Source: an uncultured Oscillospiraceae bacterium
GTDB taxonomy: Bacteria > Bacillota > Clostridia > Oscillospirales > Acutalibacteraceae
Assembly (NCBI GenBank): GCA_900543795.1
Contig: UQSH01000012.1
Location: 1-40,079 of the forward strand
DNA: 40,079 bases
Reading direction: 5' to 3'
Shown: positions 1 to 8,231 of the stretch, piece after piece
Position numbering within the stretch: the stretch's first letter is position 1
Layout of the letters: every line of letters starts with the position of its first letter
Program-made: the position numbers and the translations under genes
Notes under the pieces: generated by a model
What the model was told of the DNA's origin: nothing
The model's database searches: none
Seen by the model: only the letters and a program-made list of their open reading frames with translations

Positions 1-27
1 CCCTGCCATAAAGGCAAAAACCTCCAT
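1..27 (-). CDS. Possible start of a truncated leftward gene
   Basis: On the minus strand an ATG ends at position 27 and another at position 9, in the same frame. A GGAGG (complement of 21-25) lies 11 nt before the second ATG, which makes position 9 a possible start, and a good leftward promoter lies at 57-85. Only 3 to 9 codons are in the window, so no product can be named. Confidence 0.3.
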
Positions 28-56
28 AAGATATATAATTTACTAAAATATGCTTT

Positions 57-85
57 ATTATATACTTTTTCTAACAATTTGTAAA
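57..85 (-). promoter_or_regulatory. Predicted leftward promoter
   Basis: On the minus strand TTTACA (80-85) and TATAAT (57-62) are separated by 17 nt, a near-consensus housekeeping-sigma promoter. It points off the left edge and is divergent from the promoter at 91-119, with only 5 bp between the two -35 boxes, so the two units probably share a control region. Confidence 0.55.
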
Positions 86-90
86 GTATC

Positions 91-119
91 TTGATTTATC
101 TAATATAAGATATTATAAT
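91..119 (+). promoter_or_regulatory. Predicted promoter for FkbM-mscS-sulfatase unit
   Basis: TTGATT (91-96), a 17-nt spacer and a perfect TATAAT (114-119) place a transcription start near 126, about 34 nt before the methyltransferase ATG. No other promoter of this quality was seen before the three genes that follow. Confidence 0.6.
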
Positions 120-159
120 AATAAAGTGAAATTTTAAACAAATAAGTGCGGAATTTATT

Positions 160-1215
160 ATGCTCGATATTAACGAAATGGATGTTTGGCGTTTCCTTGC
201 AGAGGATTCAAAGCCCGTTGTTATTTACGGTATGGGAAACGGTGCGGAAAAAATAATATCAAACCTAAAAGAATACTCGGTTGAGGTTGCCGATATTTTT
301 GCAAGCGATGAATTTGTGAGAGGTCATTCCTTTTTAGGCTATAAGGTTTTGAAATATTCCGATATTTGCAAAAAATATGACGATTTCAATATTGTTCTTG
401 CCTTTGCAACACATCTTAACGATGTGCTTGAAAGAATAAAAAAAATGAACGGCGAGCACAGAGTTTTTGCTCCCGATGTTCCCGTTGCGGGAAACGGCAT
501 ATTTACCGGGAAATATTTTGAGGAAAACAAAAAAAAATTCGAATATGTTTTTTCCCGTCTTGCAGATGATGAAAGCAGGCGGGTTTATGAAAATGTTTTG
601 CGGTTTAAAATAAGCGGTAAAGTGGATTACCTTTACAATAGCACCGAATATGATAAGAATAAAATATATGCCGATATACTGCATCTTTCCGACTGCGAAT
701 CAATAGTTGACGCAGGGGCATACGACGGCGACACAATCCGTGAATTTACGCAGTTTACAGGCGGAAAATACAAGCACATTTATGCACTTGAGCCGGACGA
801 AAAAAACTTTAAAAAGCTCTGCCGCTCAACAGAGGGTATGCAAGGTGTTTCCCTTTACAACACAGGAGCCTGGGATAAGAAGGAAACGCTTATTTTTTCA
901 AAAAAGGCAGGCAGAAATTCGCACCTTTCGGCAGAGGGCTCTCCTGTTGAATTTTGCGATATAGACAGTCTTATCAGCGGCGAGGTTTCCTTGATAAAAA
1001 CAGATATTGAGGGAGCCGAGCTGAAAGCTCTTTGCGGTGCCGAAAAAACGATTAAAAAGTATTCGCCAAAGCTTTATATCTGCGCTTACCACAGAAACGA
1101 GGATATGTTTGCAATTCCCTTGAAGATATGGGAAATGAATAATGATTACAAAATCTATTTTCGCCATTCGCCTTACATTCCTGCATGGGAAAGCAATTTT
1201 TACTGCACTGTATAA
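160..1215 (+). CDS. FkbM family SAM-dependent methyltransferase
   Basis: Predicted S-adenosylmethionine-dependent methyltransferase of the FkbM family; the acceptor is unknown. The C-terminal half carries the SAM-binding motif VDAGAYDGDT (residues 183-192), an acidic turn in LEPDEKNF and the FkbM-typical IKTDIEGAE strand. The first ~110 residues look like an additional Rossmann-type domain (VVIYGMGNGAEKI, residues 20-32), an arrangement seen in methyltransferases of glycan clusters. There is no signal peptide, so it should be cytoplasmic. The ATG at 160 has only a weak ribosome site (GCGGA), and an in-frame ATG at 178 is the alternative. It is first in a three-gene unit with an MscS channel and a sulfatase. 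The family call is firm; the substrate could be a sugar, peptide or lipid. Confidence 0.85.
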   Translation: MLDINEMDVWRFLAEDSKPVVIYGMGNGAEKIISNLKEYSVEVADIFASDEFVRGHSFLGYKVLKYSDICKKYDDFNIVLAFATHLNDVLERIKKMNGEHRVFAPDVPVAGNGIFTGKYFEENKKKFEYVFSRLADDESRRVYENVLRFKISGKVDYLYNSTEYDKNKIYADILHLSDCESIVDAGAYDGDTIREFTQFTGGKYKHIYALEPDEKNFKKLCRSTEGMQGVSLYNTGAWDKKETLIFSKKAGRNSHLSAEGSPVEFCDIDSLISGEVSLIKTDIEGAELKALCGAEKTIKKYSPKLYICAYHRNEDMFAIPLKIWEMNNDYKIYFRHSPYIPAWESNFYCTV

Positions 1216-1239
1216 ATCATCAAGGAAAGGAAATTCAAA

Positions 1240-2292
1240 ATGCTTGATACGATTATTTTGTTTCTTGACACATACGAAAAATATATAAATCCCGTTTTGG
1301 GAATAGTTATTTTTATTCTGCTTACTGTTTTCAGAAACAAGCTTTCACAGGCGGTGCTTTGCATTTGCACAAAAATCTTTTTATCTAAAAATCCCGAAAA
1401 TGCAGAGAGCTTTAAAAACAGCTTAAAGCGCCCTGTTGCCATTTATTTTGCCTTGCTCGGCATATTTTTGGGAATCTATATTAATGCAAGAAGCACGGCG
1501 CTTGTTGCGACATTTAAGATTTTCTCCGTGCTTATTGCCTGCTGGTGTATAACAAGCTTTGTTTCCGAAAATCTGATTAATATTGTGGGAAAGAAAAATC
1601 CCGACCAAAAGCTAAACGGCGTTGCGGTTAAATTCATTTCAAACATACTGAAGGCATTAACCGTTTGTATTGCGCTTGTTATGGTTATTTCAGAGCTTGG
1701 CTACAACATAAACGGCCTGCTGACGGGGCTTGGTGTAGGCGGTCTTGCCGTTTCTCTTGCCGCGCAGGATTCTCTTAAAAATCTGCTTTCGGGCTTCTTT
1801 ATTATGTTTGACAAGCCCTTTGATGTGGGCGATTTTATAGAAACCTCTGATTTTACAGGAACTGTTGAGGATATAACAATGCGCTCAACAAGAATAAGAA
1901 AGCTTGACGATTCAATAGTTGTTGTGCCCAACTCAACTATCTCCGATTCGCTTATTACGAACTATGCAAGGCTTAACAAAAGGCTTGTTGAATTTAAAAT
2001 AGGTCTTCTTTATTCTACGCCTGCCGATGCACTTAAAAAATGCGAGGAGGAAATATATGCCTTTCTCAACGGGCACAAGCTTGTTGAAAAGGAAAAAATC
2101 AGAGTTTGCTTTGCCGAATACGAGGACTCGGCACTTAATCTTCAAATAAGATGCTATATTACAGACACGGATATAGAAGCGTACTATAAATTCCTTGAAG
2201 AGCTTAATTTCAAAATTAAGGAAATTGTTGACGAAAACAACACCGACTTTGCATATCCGACAAGAAGCATTTATATTGAAAGCAACAAGTGA
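1240..2292 (+). CDS. MscS-type mechanosensitive channel
   Basis: Small-conductance mechanosensitive channel family, releasing solutes through the membrane under turgor stress. The pore-lining helix is clear: a glycine/alanine-rich stretch LGVGGLAVSLAAQDSLKNL around residues 164-182, followed by FFIMFDKPFDVGDFIE at the start of the beta domain. Hydrophobic segments near residues 14-30, 64-82, 88-108 and 134-152 give about five membrane helices, more than the three of E. coli MscS. The C-terminal alpha/beta cytoplasmic domain is present. It starts 24 nt after the methyltransferase behind AAGGAAAGGAA and ends 9 nt before the sulfatase, so it is probably co-transcribed with both. Whether it helps those enzymes or is a bystander cannot be read from sequence. 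Confidence 0.92.
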   Translation: MLDTIILFLDTYEKYINPVLGIVIFILLTVFRNKLSQAVLCICTKIFLSKNPENAESFKNSLKRPVAIYFALLGIFLGIYINARSTALVATFKIFSVLIACWCITSFVSENLINIVGKKNPDQKLNGVAVKFISNILKALTVCIALVMVISELGYNINGLLTGLGVGGLAVSLAAQDSLKNLLSGFFIMFDKPFDVGDFIETSDFTGTVEDITMRSTRIRKLDDSIVVVPNSTISDSLITNYARLNKRLVEFKIGLLYSTPADALKKCEEEIYAFLNGHKLVEKEKIRVCFAEYEDSALNLQIRCYITDTDIEAYYKFLEELNFKIKEIVDENNTDFAYPTRSIYIESNK

Positions 2293-2301
2293 GGGTAAAC
2301 A

Positions 2302-3627
2302 ATGGACAGAAAGAATATTATTTTTTATTTTTCCGACCAACAACGCTATGACACAATAAACGAGGAGGTTACGCCTAATTTATGCGAGCTTGCAAGGCAG
2401 GGCGTTATATTTGAAAACAACTACACCTGCCAGCCTGTTTGCGGACCTGCAAGAGCCTGCCTGCAATCGGGAGTGTATGCAACGGAAATAGGATGCTACA
2501 AAAACGGCATTTCTCTTCCCCGTAATGTAACACCACTTGCTCATTACTTTAATGAAGCGGGCTACCAAACGGCATACATAGGAAAATGGCACCTTGCCTC
2601 AGATTCGGCAAATCCTGCGGGAGTGCACTGTGAAAAATCGGCAATTCCTCGTGAAAGGCAGGGGGAATATCAGTATTGGCGTGCAGCAGACTGCCTTGAA
2701 TTCACCTCTCACGGATATGACGGATATGTTTTTGACGAAGGCGGAAGAAGAATTGATTTTAAGGGCTACCGAGCAGACTGCATAAATGATTTTGCGCTTG
2801 AATATCTTGATAAATGCGATAAGAGCAAGCCGTTTTTTATGTTTATCAGTCAGCTTGAACCTCATCATCAAAACGACAGGCACAGCTATGAGGGATATAA
2901 AGAAACGGTTGAAAAATTCAAGGACTACCCTATTCCCGATGATTTATCGTTTCTTAAAGGAGATTACGAAAAATGGTATCCCGATTACATTTCGGCAATT
3001 AACAGGCTTGACTATAATGTGGGCAGGCTTGTTGAAAAGCTCAAGGAGCTTAATCTTTATGACGACACGATAATAATTTATACGAGCGACCACGGAAGCC
3101 ATTTTAAAACGAGAAACGCAGAGTACAAGCGCACCTGCCACGACAGTGCGAGCAAGACACCGCTTATCATAAAGGGCGGAGCTTTCAAGGGTGGAAAAGC
3201 AGAAAAGCGATTAACAAGCCTTATTGATATTCCGCCAACGCTTCTTTCACTTGCCGGAATAGATATTCCAAAGGAATATAAGGGAACGGATTTATGCAGC
3301 GAAGCGCAAAGCCCCGATAAAAAGAGAGAATGCGTTTTTATGCAGATAAGTGAAAGCCAATGCGGACGGGCAATAAGAACTCAAAAATACAAGTATTCCG
3401 TCAGAGAGCTTAATCCGTTTGGATTTGCACACAGCTCGGCAAGAGTTTATTTTGAGGATTATCTTTACGATTTGGAAAAGGATCCGATAGAAAAGAACAA
3501 TCTTGTTAAATGCAAGGAATACGCCGATGTGCGTGAGGATTTAAAATATATGCTTATTGATGAAATGGTTAATGCCGGCGAGGAACGGCCTGTTATTCTG
3601 CCGGCTCTTTTCACAAGAAAAAAATAA
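2302..3627 (+). CDS. Sulfatase (type I, formylglycine-dependent)
   Basis: Alkaline-phosphatase-superfamily sulfatase that hydrolyses sulfate esters. The signature C-x-P-x-R is present as CGPAR at residues 47-51; Cys47 is the residue expected to be oxidised to formylglycine. Metal and active-site elements include SDQQ (11-14), GKWHLA (94-99) and YTSDHG near residue 265. The C-terminus has the usual sulfatase substrate-proximal DLEKDP motif. There is no signal peptide or membrane segment, so the enzyme is probably cytoplasmic and acts on imported sulfated sugars or metabolites. A Cys-type sulfatase in an anaerobe needs a radical-SAM maturase (anSME), which is not encoded in this window. Substrate unknown; arylsulfatase annotations for this group are generic. 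Confidence 0.88.
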   Translation: MDRKNIIFYFSDQQRYDTINEEVTPNLCELARQGVIFENNYTCQPVCGPARACLQSGVYATEIGCYKNGISLPRNVTPLAHYFNEAGYQTAYIGKWHLASDSANPAGVHCEKSAIPRERQGEYQYWRAADCLEFTSHGYDGYVFDEGGRRIDFKGYRADCINDFALEYLDKCDKSKPFFMFISQLEPHHQNDRHSYEGYKETVEKFKDYPIPDDLSFLKGDYEKWYPDYISAINRLDYNVGRLVEKLKELNLYDDTIIIYTSDHGSHFKTRNAEYKRTCHDSASKTPLIIKGGAFKGGKAEKRLTSLIDIPPTLLSLAGIDIPKEYKGTDLCSEAQSPDKKRECVFMQISESQCGRAIRTQKYKYSVRELNPFGFAHSSARVYFEDYLYDLEKDPIEKNNLVKCKEYADVREDLKYMLIDEMVNAGEERPVILPALFTRKK

Positions 3628-3633
3628 TTAAAG

Positions 3634-3676
3634 ACAAAAAAATAATTCCTGCTCGCAAGAGCAGGAATTATTTTGT
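3634..3676. terminator. Bidirectional terminator
   Basis: A perfect 14-bp inverted repeat (3641-3654 and 3659-3672) with a GCAA loop is flanked by an A-run on the left and a T-rich run on the right. It lies between two convergent genes, the sulfatase (+) and the symporter (-), and can terminate both. Confidence 0.9.
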
Positions 3677-3683
3677 TTAATAA

Positions 3684-5291
3684 TTATTTATTTTCGCTAT
3701 CTGCATTTTTGCGTTTTTCGATAAGCTCGTTGAGAATTCTTGTGTGCTCCTTATCGGTAAGCGCATAATTAAGAGTAGGAATAGCCGAAAGAAGCATACC
3801 GATTGCCGGAGGAATTGTAATAAGGAAGAACATTGCTGCGGCATACTTACCGGGACCGCTTCCGCCGTCGTATGTAAGGAAATTTGCACCCTTTTCAATA
3901 GCTCTGTTGAGCTTATCAACATTTGCGCCGCTGTATCCTACGGCAGAATAAACAACTGATGAAATTATCGTTGCAATACCGGCTGAAAGCTTTGTTATGA
4001 AGGACTGACCTGAGAAGAACACGCCGTCTGTGCGAACGCCGTTTGTGTATTCCTCATAGTCAACGCAGTCTGCAATCATAACAGATTGAAGAACATTTAT
4101 GCCGCCGAACGAAGCGCTTCCAAAAAGCATACAAATGCCCACGATAATTGACCAGAATGTTGTTGTTAAATCGCCGCCCGAAACCTTATAGAAAACGAAA
4201 ATCAAAGCGAACGGAACAGCGCCTGCAATTGAGAAGAAATTATAAAGGGATTTTTTCTCAATCTTCTTGATAAGCACGGGAGTGATACCCATAGCAACAA
4301 ACTGACCTACAAAAAGACCTATGGCTACGCATCCGAGACCGATAAGTATTTTGAGGTTAACGCCTGCAAGGGAGCCATCCTCGTTATACACAAGAATATT
4401 CATAATATTGCCGTTTGCATAGTAATATGTAACAAGCGTCATGGCAACAATCATAAGAAGCTGAATCGGGCTTCTTAATATACCGGATATAAGTATCTGG
4501 CGGAAGGGCTTATTTCTAAACATAATTTTGAAATTATCAATAAAGCCGTATTTCTTTTCAGAATGCTGAACTCTTTCTCTTGTGCAAACACCTGCAAACT
4601 CAAAGAAAATTGAAGCAATAACAGTCATAATAATAACAGTTACGATAAATCCCTTTTGATTTGCCTTTTGAACAAGATCGTCATAATTTACGGCGTTAGT
4701 ATCAATCTTTGAAACGAACACGCTTCCAACCGCCTGAGCAATCTGAACAACAAGAACGCCGATACCGCCTACGCCTGCGGCAATACGGGCAAGACCGAGG
4801 ATTTTACTTCTGTCGCCCTCATCCTCCGTCATAAGCGAGGTAAGGCCCCAAAGAGGAATATCGCCAACGGTGTAGCACATTCCCCAGGCAATATACGAAA
4901 TTGCCGCCCAGGCAATAATAAGAACCTTCTGCGATGTGCTTTCTGCGGTTGCATAATTTCCGTTAAGGAATGTAATAATTGTTATAACGCAGATAATTCC
5001 AGGGAAAATAATAAGATAAGGACGGCATTTGCCCCACTTACTTCTTGTTTTATCAACAATTGTTCCCATCATAGGATCGTTAATTGCATCCCAAACTCTT
5101 GCAATAGCAAAAATCCAACCGAGTGCCATTGCCGGAAGGCAAATAACATTTTGAAAATAGAAATAAAGGCCTGTTGCAATAATATTGTAGATTAAATTCT
5201 GACCGAACATACCCACAAGATAACCGCCGAGCTCTTTATTTGTGTAAGTATTAGCCGTTTTAGCCGAAACTGCTTTTGACTTAACCGCCAT
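3684..5291 (-). CDS. GPH-family sugar:cation symporter (MFS)
   Basis: Predicted glycoside-pentoside-hexuronide:cation symporter of the major facilitator superfamily, importing a sugar with Na+ or H+. The MelB-like signature in the loop after the second helix is visible: NDPMMGTIVDKTRSKWGKCRP, with the conserved acidic residue and the Arg-rich loop. About twelve hydrophobic segments span 535 residues. It is longer than most members because of insertions around residues 190-205 and 445-470. The ATG follows GGGGTGA at good spacing. It is transcribed alone from a promoter at 5359-5387 with an inverted repeat in its 5' leader. The substrate is unknown; nearby sialidase, sulfatase and HexNAc-kinase genes make a glycan-derived sugar a reasonable guess, but not more. 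Confidence 0.9.
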   Translation of the reverse strand: MAVKSKAVSAKTANTYTNKELGGYLVGMFGQNLIYNIIATGLYFYFQNVICLPAMALGWIFAIARVWDAINDPMMGTIVDKTRSKWGKCRPYLIIFPGIICVITIITFLNGNYATAESTSQKVLIIAWAAISYIAWGMCYTVGDIPLWGLTSLMTEDEGDRSKILGLARIAAGVGGIGVLVVQIAQAVGSVFVSKIDTNAVNYDDLVQKANQKGFIVTVIIMTVIASIFFEFAGVCTRERVQHSEKKYGFIDNFKIMFRNKPFRQILISGILRSPIQLLMIVAMTLVTYYYANGNIMNILVYNEDGSLAGVNLKILIGLGCVAIGLFVGQFVAMGITPVLIKKIEKKSLYNFFSIAGAVPFALIFVFYKVSGGDLTTTFWSIIVGICMLFGSASFGGINVLQSVMIADCVDYEEYTNGVRTDGVFFSGQSFITKLSAGIATIISSVVYSAVGYSGANVDKLNRAIEKGANFLTYDGGSGPGKYAAAMFFLITIPPAIGMLLSAIPTLNYALTDKEHTRILNELIEKRKNADSENK

Positions 5292-5319
5292 AAATAATCA
5301 CCCCGTACATAAAAATCAA

Positions 5320-5347
5320 GTGAAGTGTAAAAACTGAAACACTTCAC
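5320..5347 (-). promoter_or_regulatory. Operator-like inverted repeat in symporter leader
   Basis: GTGAAGTGT and ACACTTCAC form a perfect 9-bp inverted repeat with a 10-nt spacer, starting a few bases downstream of the predicted transcription start of the symporter. The position fits a repressor operator or a 5'-UTR hairpin. There is no T-run, so it is not a terminator. Confidence 0.55.
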
Positions 5348-5358
5348 CTTACAAAACA

Positions 5359-5387
5359 ATTATACCGATTTTTACGAATTAAAACAA
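5359..5387 (-). promoter_or_regulatory. Predicted symporter promoter
   Basis: On the minus strand TTGTTT (5382-5387), a 17-nt spacer and TATAAT (5359-5364). The start would be near 5352, immediately before the inverted repeat at 5320-5347. Confidence 0.65.
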
Positions 5388-5433
5388 TGTGTATATTGCA
5401 CAAAATTATATTTTTCGCATTGTGAATAATCAA

Positions 5434-5466
5434 CAACAAAAAATGCACCCGAGGGTGCATTTTTTA
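5434..5466 (-). terminator. Intrinsic terminator after alcohol dehydrogenase gene
   Basis: Short GC-rich hairpin (TGCACCC against GGGTGCA, turning at a CGAG tetraloop) flanked by A6 and T6, 20 nt after the alcohol dehydrogenase stop. It reads as a leftward terminator and is nearly symmetrical. Confidence 0.85.
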
Positions 5467-5485
5467 CAGTGTTCGATTTATGTAA

Positions 5486-6694
5486 TTATGCCATAAATGT
5501 ACGGATAACGCTTTCCATATCGTTATAGTCCATAATTCTCGGAACGGGATAGCCCGGATTACCCTCCTTTAACGCACGGTTAATAAGAGTCGGCAAATCC
5601 TCCTCCTTAATCATATCGAACTTATCGGGAATGTTCATATCTGCATTAAGCTTCTTAATTGCTTCAATGAACTTAATTGCCTTATCAGCCTCGCCTGCTC
5701 CCTCTATGCCGACTATATCGGCAAGCCTTGCAAGCTGAGGATAAATGCAATCTCCGTACCATTCAAGAACATAAGGCAGGATAACTGCATTTGCAAGTCC
5801 GTGAGGTGTGCCGTAAAGGCCTCCGAGATTATGAGCGATTGCGTGAACATAGCCAACATAAGCACGGGTAAAGGCACAGCCTGCCCAATACGAGCCTTTA
5901 AGCATATTTGCTCTTGCCTCGTAATTTTTACCGTTTTTATATGCTTCTTCAACATTATCGAAGATAAGCTTTGTTGCTTTTTCAGCCTGCTCTCTCGTTT
6001 GCTTTGTGTTGCTTCTGCCGATATAAGCTTCAACTGCGTGAGTTAATGCGTCCATACCTGTTGTCGATGTTATGTGCGGCGGCAAACCTACGGTTAATTC
6101 CGGGTCAAGCACTGCAAATTTCGGACGAAGGCAGATATCGTTGACTGCATTTTTCTCATGAGTTTCGGGATCGGTTACAACTGCGGCAACTGTTGTTTCT
6201 GAGCCTGTTCCGGCAGTTGTTGGAACTGCGAAGAACGGCGGCATTTTTTTGAGTACTTTAAGATATCCTCTCATCTGGCGAACGGTTTGATTTGGCTTAA
6301 CAACTCTTGCGGCTGCAACCTTGGCACAGTCCATTGAAGAACCGCCGCCGAAGGCAATGAAGCCCTCGCAGTTGTTTTGGATATACATTTCCCGTGCTGC
6401 CTCGATGTTTGGAATTGTTGGGTTTGGCTGAACACCGTCATAAACCACATATTCAACGCCTACCTCAGTAAGCTTTTCAAACATAGGGTCTAAAAGATGA
6501 AGCCCCATAAGGCCTTTATCTGTTACAACAAGAACCTTATTGATTCCCTTGCTTTTAATGAATTCCGGAAGTCTTAAAACAGAGCCCTTGCCCTCAAGAA
6601 GCTGCGGCTCGGACCAATCAAGGAAATTCATTGCAAGCTTAAAAGCGCCCTGATAAATTCTGTACCAGCACTTTTTTAATTCCCAAAGCATCAT
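5486..6694 (-). CDS. Iron-containing alcohol dehydrogenase
   Basis: Group III (Fe-type) NAD(P)-dependent alcohol dehydrogenase, likely interconverting an aldehyde and an alcohol in fermentation. The dinucleotide-binding GGGSSMD, the family signature GTGSETT and the metal-binding residues in GMDALTHAVEAY, HAIAHNLGG and GTPHGLANA are all present. The length (402 aa) is normal for the family. Two consecutive ATGs (6694 and 6691) follow AAGGAGGAATAA, so the exact start is uncertain by one codon. It has its own promoter and terminator, so it is a single-gene unit. Butanol, 1,3-propanediol or lactaldehyde activity cannot be told apart from sequence. Confidence 0.92.
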   Translation of the reverse strand: MMLWELKKCWYRIYQGAFKLAMNFLDWSEPQLLEGKGSVLRLPEFIKSKGINKVLVVTDKGLMGLHLLDPMFEKLTEVGVEYVVYDGVQPNPTIPNIEAAREMYIQNNCEGFIAFGGGSSMDCAKVAAARVVKPNQTVRQMRGYLKVLKKMPPFFAVPTTAGTGSETTVAAVVTDPETHEKNAVNDICLRPKFAVLDPELTVGLPPHITSTTGMDALTHAVEAYIGRSNTKQTREQAEKATKLIFDNVEEAYKNGKNYEARANMLKGSYWAGCAFTRAYVGYVHAIAHNLGGLYGTPHGLANAVILPYVLEWYGDCIYPQLARLADIVGIEGAGEADKAIKFIEAIKKLNADMNIPDKFDMIKEEDLPTLINRALKEGNPGYPVPRIMDYNDMESVIRTFMA

Positions 6695-6725
6695 TTATTC
6701 CTCCTTTACAAAATTTTACATATAT

Positions 6726-6754
6726 ATTTTACTAAAAAAGAAAGCTTTTTGCAA
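6726..6754 (-). promoter_or_regulatory. Predicted alcohol dehydrogenase promoter
   Basis: On the minus strand TTGCAA (6749-6754), 17 nt, TAAAAT (6726-6731), about 32 nt upstream of the ATG. Confidence 0.5.
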
Positions 6755-6783
6755 TAGCAACGGCAAAGTTATTTTTAAAGTAT

Positions 6784-6811
6784 TTGAAAATCTATAAAAA
6801 TATGCTACAAT
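6784..6811 (+). promoter_or_regulatory. Predicted sialidase promoter
   Basis: TTGAAA (6784-6789), a 16-nt spacer and TACAAT (6806-6811), with a strong AAGGAG ribosome site following at 6828-6833. It is divergent from the alcohol dehydrogenase promoter. Confidence 0.6.
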
Positions 6812-6841
6812 AAAAGCATAAAAATTAAGGAGATTTGATTT

Positions 6842-8185
6842 ATGGATAACGCAAGCCTTATTTTTTGCGGAAGCAGCCCTGTTTTTCTTGATGAAGAGCT
6901 GACAAAAAACAGCACACCCGATAACGGCGGAGTTGCTTTCAGAATACCGAGCCTTATAAATTCAAACGGCACACTTATTGCCGCAATAGACAGAGCCTCC
7001 TCGGGAGCAGACTGGGGATACATTGAAATAGCAATCAGGCGAAGCGAGGACGGCGGAAAAACCTGGAGCCCCGTTGAATCAATTGCAATTCCGCCTGCAC
7101 GCGAAACAAGGATTTCCGCCGAAAGCTATGCCTCTGCGTTTTATATTGATCCCTGCATGGCAATTGCGCCGAACGGCGATGTTGTTATGCTTGTTGATTT
7201 TTGGCCGGAATGCAAGGGGCTGCATAAGCGTTCGTTGCTTGATAAAAAGAAAATCCCTTATGCGCAGCTAAACGGCAGAATGAGGCCTCTTATTTATGAC
7301 AGAGACGGCAATTTTTATTACATAGCCGAAAACGGCACCGTGCTTGACAGCAGTCAAAACGAAACGGATTTCAAGGTTACCGACGGCAAGGGCTCTCTTT
7401 ACAGAAACGATGAATATATGGGCAACATTTATCTTAACGGTGCAATGGGAAAAAACGAGGTTGGAGCCACAACAACCTTCGGTGCTCCGCTGAAAGCACC
7501 TAAAAGAAGCTATGTTTTTATGCTCAAAAGCTCTGACAACGGCAAAACCTGGACAGAGCCGAAGGACATAACAAATATGATTTTAGACGAAGCAGACGGA
7601 ACATTTTTGGGAGTTGCTCCCGGCATTGGACTGACAACAACAGACGGCAGAATTATAATGCCTCTTTATGTTGACAAAAAATCCTCTGTTTCCGTTTACA
7701 GCCTTGACAACGGCGAAACCTGGCACAGAATGACGAGTATGCCTTATTCCGAAAACACAGACGAATGGCAGATGATTGAAGCACCCGACGGAACCATTGT
7801 TGGTTTAGGCAGACAAAAAAACTTTGGAAGAACGCCTGTTTCCCTTTCATTCAACCAAAGCAAAAGCTGGGTTAAGGGCAAAAAAACAAATCTTTATGCT
7901 CCGAAATGCCAAAAGAGTGTTATAACCGCAAACGGATATGTTTTCTGCTCCCACGCAAGTGCAAAGCAACGCGAAAACGGTGTTCTTTCAATAGGAAAGC
8001 TTCGCATTTCAAGGGGAAAATACACGCACATTGAATGGATTAAAAATGTTGAAATCAACAAGGGCTTTTTTGCTTATTCCTGCCTTGCGCAGATTGACGA
8101 AAACACAATAGGTGTTTTATATGAATCAAGACCGAGCAGTTATATAGAATTTAAGACCTTTAAGATTGATGAAATAACAAAATAA
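6842..8185 (+). CDS. Exo-alpha-sialidase (GH33-like, cytoplasmic)
   Basis: Six-bladed propeller sialidase that should release terminal sialic acid or a related sugar. The FRIP motif (residues 33-36, Arg34 of the arginine triad) is followed by three Asp-boxes of the S-x-D-x-G-x-T-W type at 68-75, 230-237 and 287-294. Further expected elements are GIGL..DGRIIMP (261-273), EWQMIEAPDG with Arg324, AYS at 411-413 and LYESR at 426-430. At 447 aa it is a bare catalytic domain: no signal peptide, carbohydrate-binding module or cell-wall anchor. It therefore probably works inside the cell on imported oligosaccharides. It has its own promoter and no clear terminator before the pheST T-box. Some BNR-repeat hydrolases of this group may act on other sugars, so sialic acid specificity is likely rather than certain. 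Confidence 0.82.
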   Translation: MDNASLIFCGSSPVFLDEELTKNSTPDNGGVAFRIPSLINSNGTLIAAIDRASSGADWGYIEIAIRRSEDGGKTWSPVESIAIPPARETRISAESYASAFYIDPCMAIAPNGDVVMLVDFWPECKGLHKRSLLDKKKIPYAQLNGRMRPLIYDRDGNFYYIAENGTVLDSSQNETDFKVTDGKGSLYRNDEYMGNIYLNGAMGKNEVGATTTFGAPLKAPKRSYVFMLKSSDNGKTWTEPKDITNMILDEADGTFLGVAPGIGLTTTDGRIIMPLYVDKKSSVSVYSLDNGETWHRMTSMPYSENTDEWQMIEAPDGTIVGLGRQKNFGRTPVSLSFNQSKSWVKGKKTNLYAPKCQKSVITANGYVFCSHASAKQRENGVLSIGKLRISRGKYTHIEWIKNVEINKGFFAYSCLAQIDENTIGVLYESRPSSYIEFKTFKIDEITK

Positions 8186-8189
8186 ACAC

Positions 8190-8218
8190 TTGAAAAATTA
8201 ATTATAATAAGTTATAAT
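8190..8218 (+). promoter_or_regulatory. Predicted pheST promoter
   Basis: TTGAAA (8190-8195), 17 nt, perfect TATAAT (8213-8218). The start near 8225 lies just before the first conserved T-box element. Confidence 0.7.
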
Positions 8219-8231
8219 ATATCAAACATTA

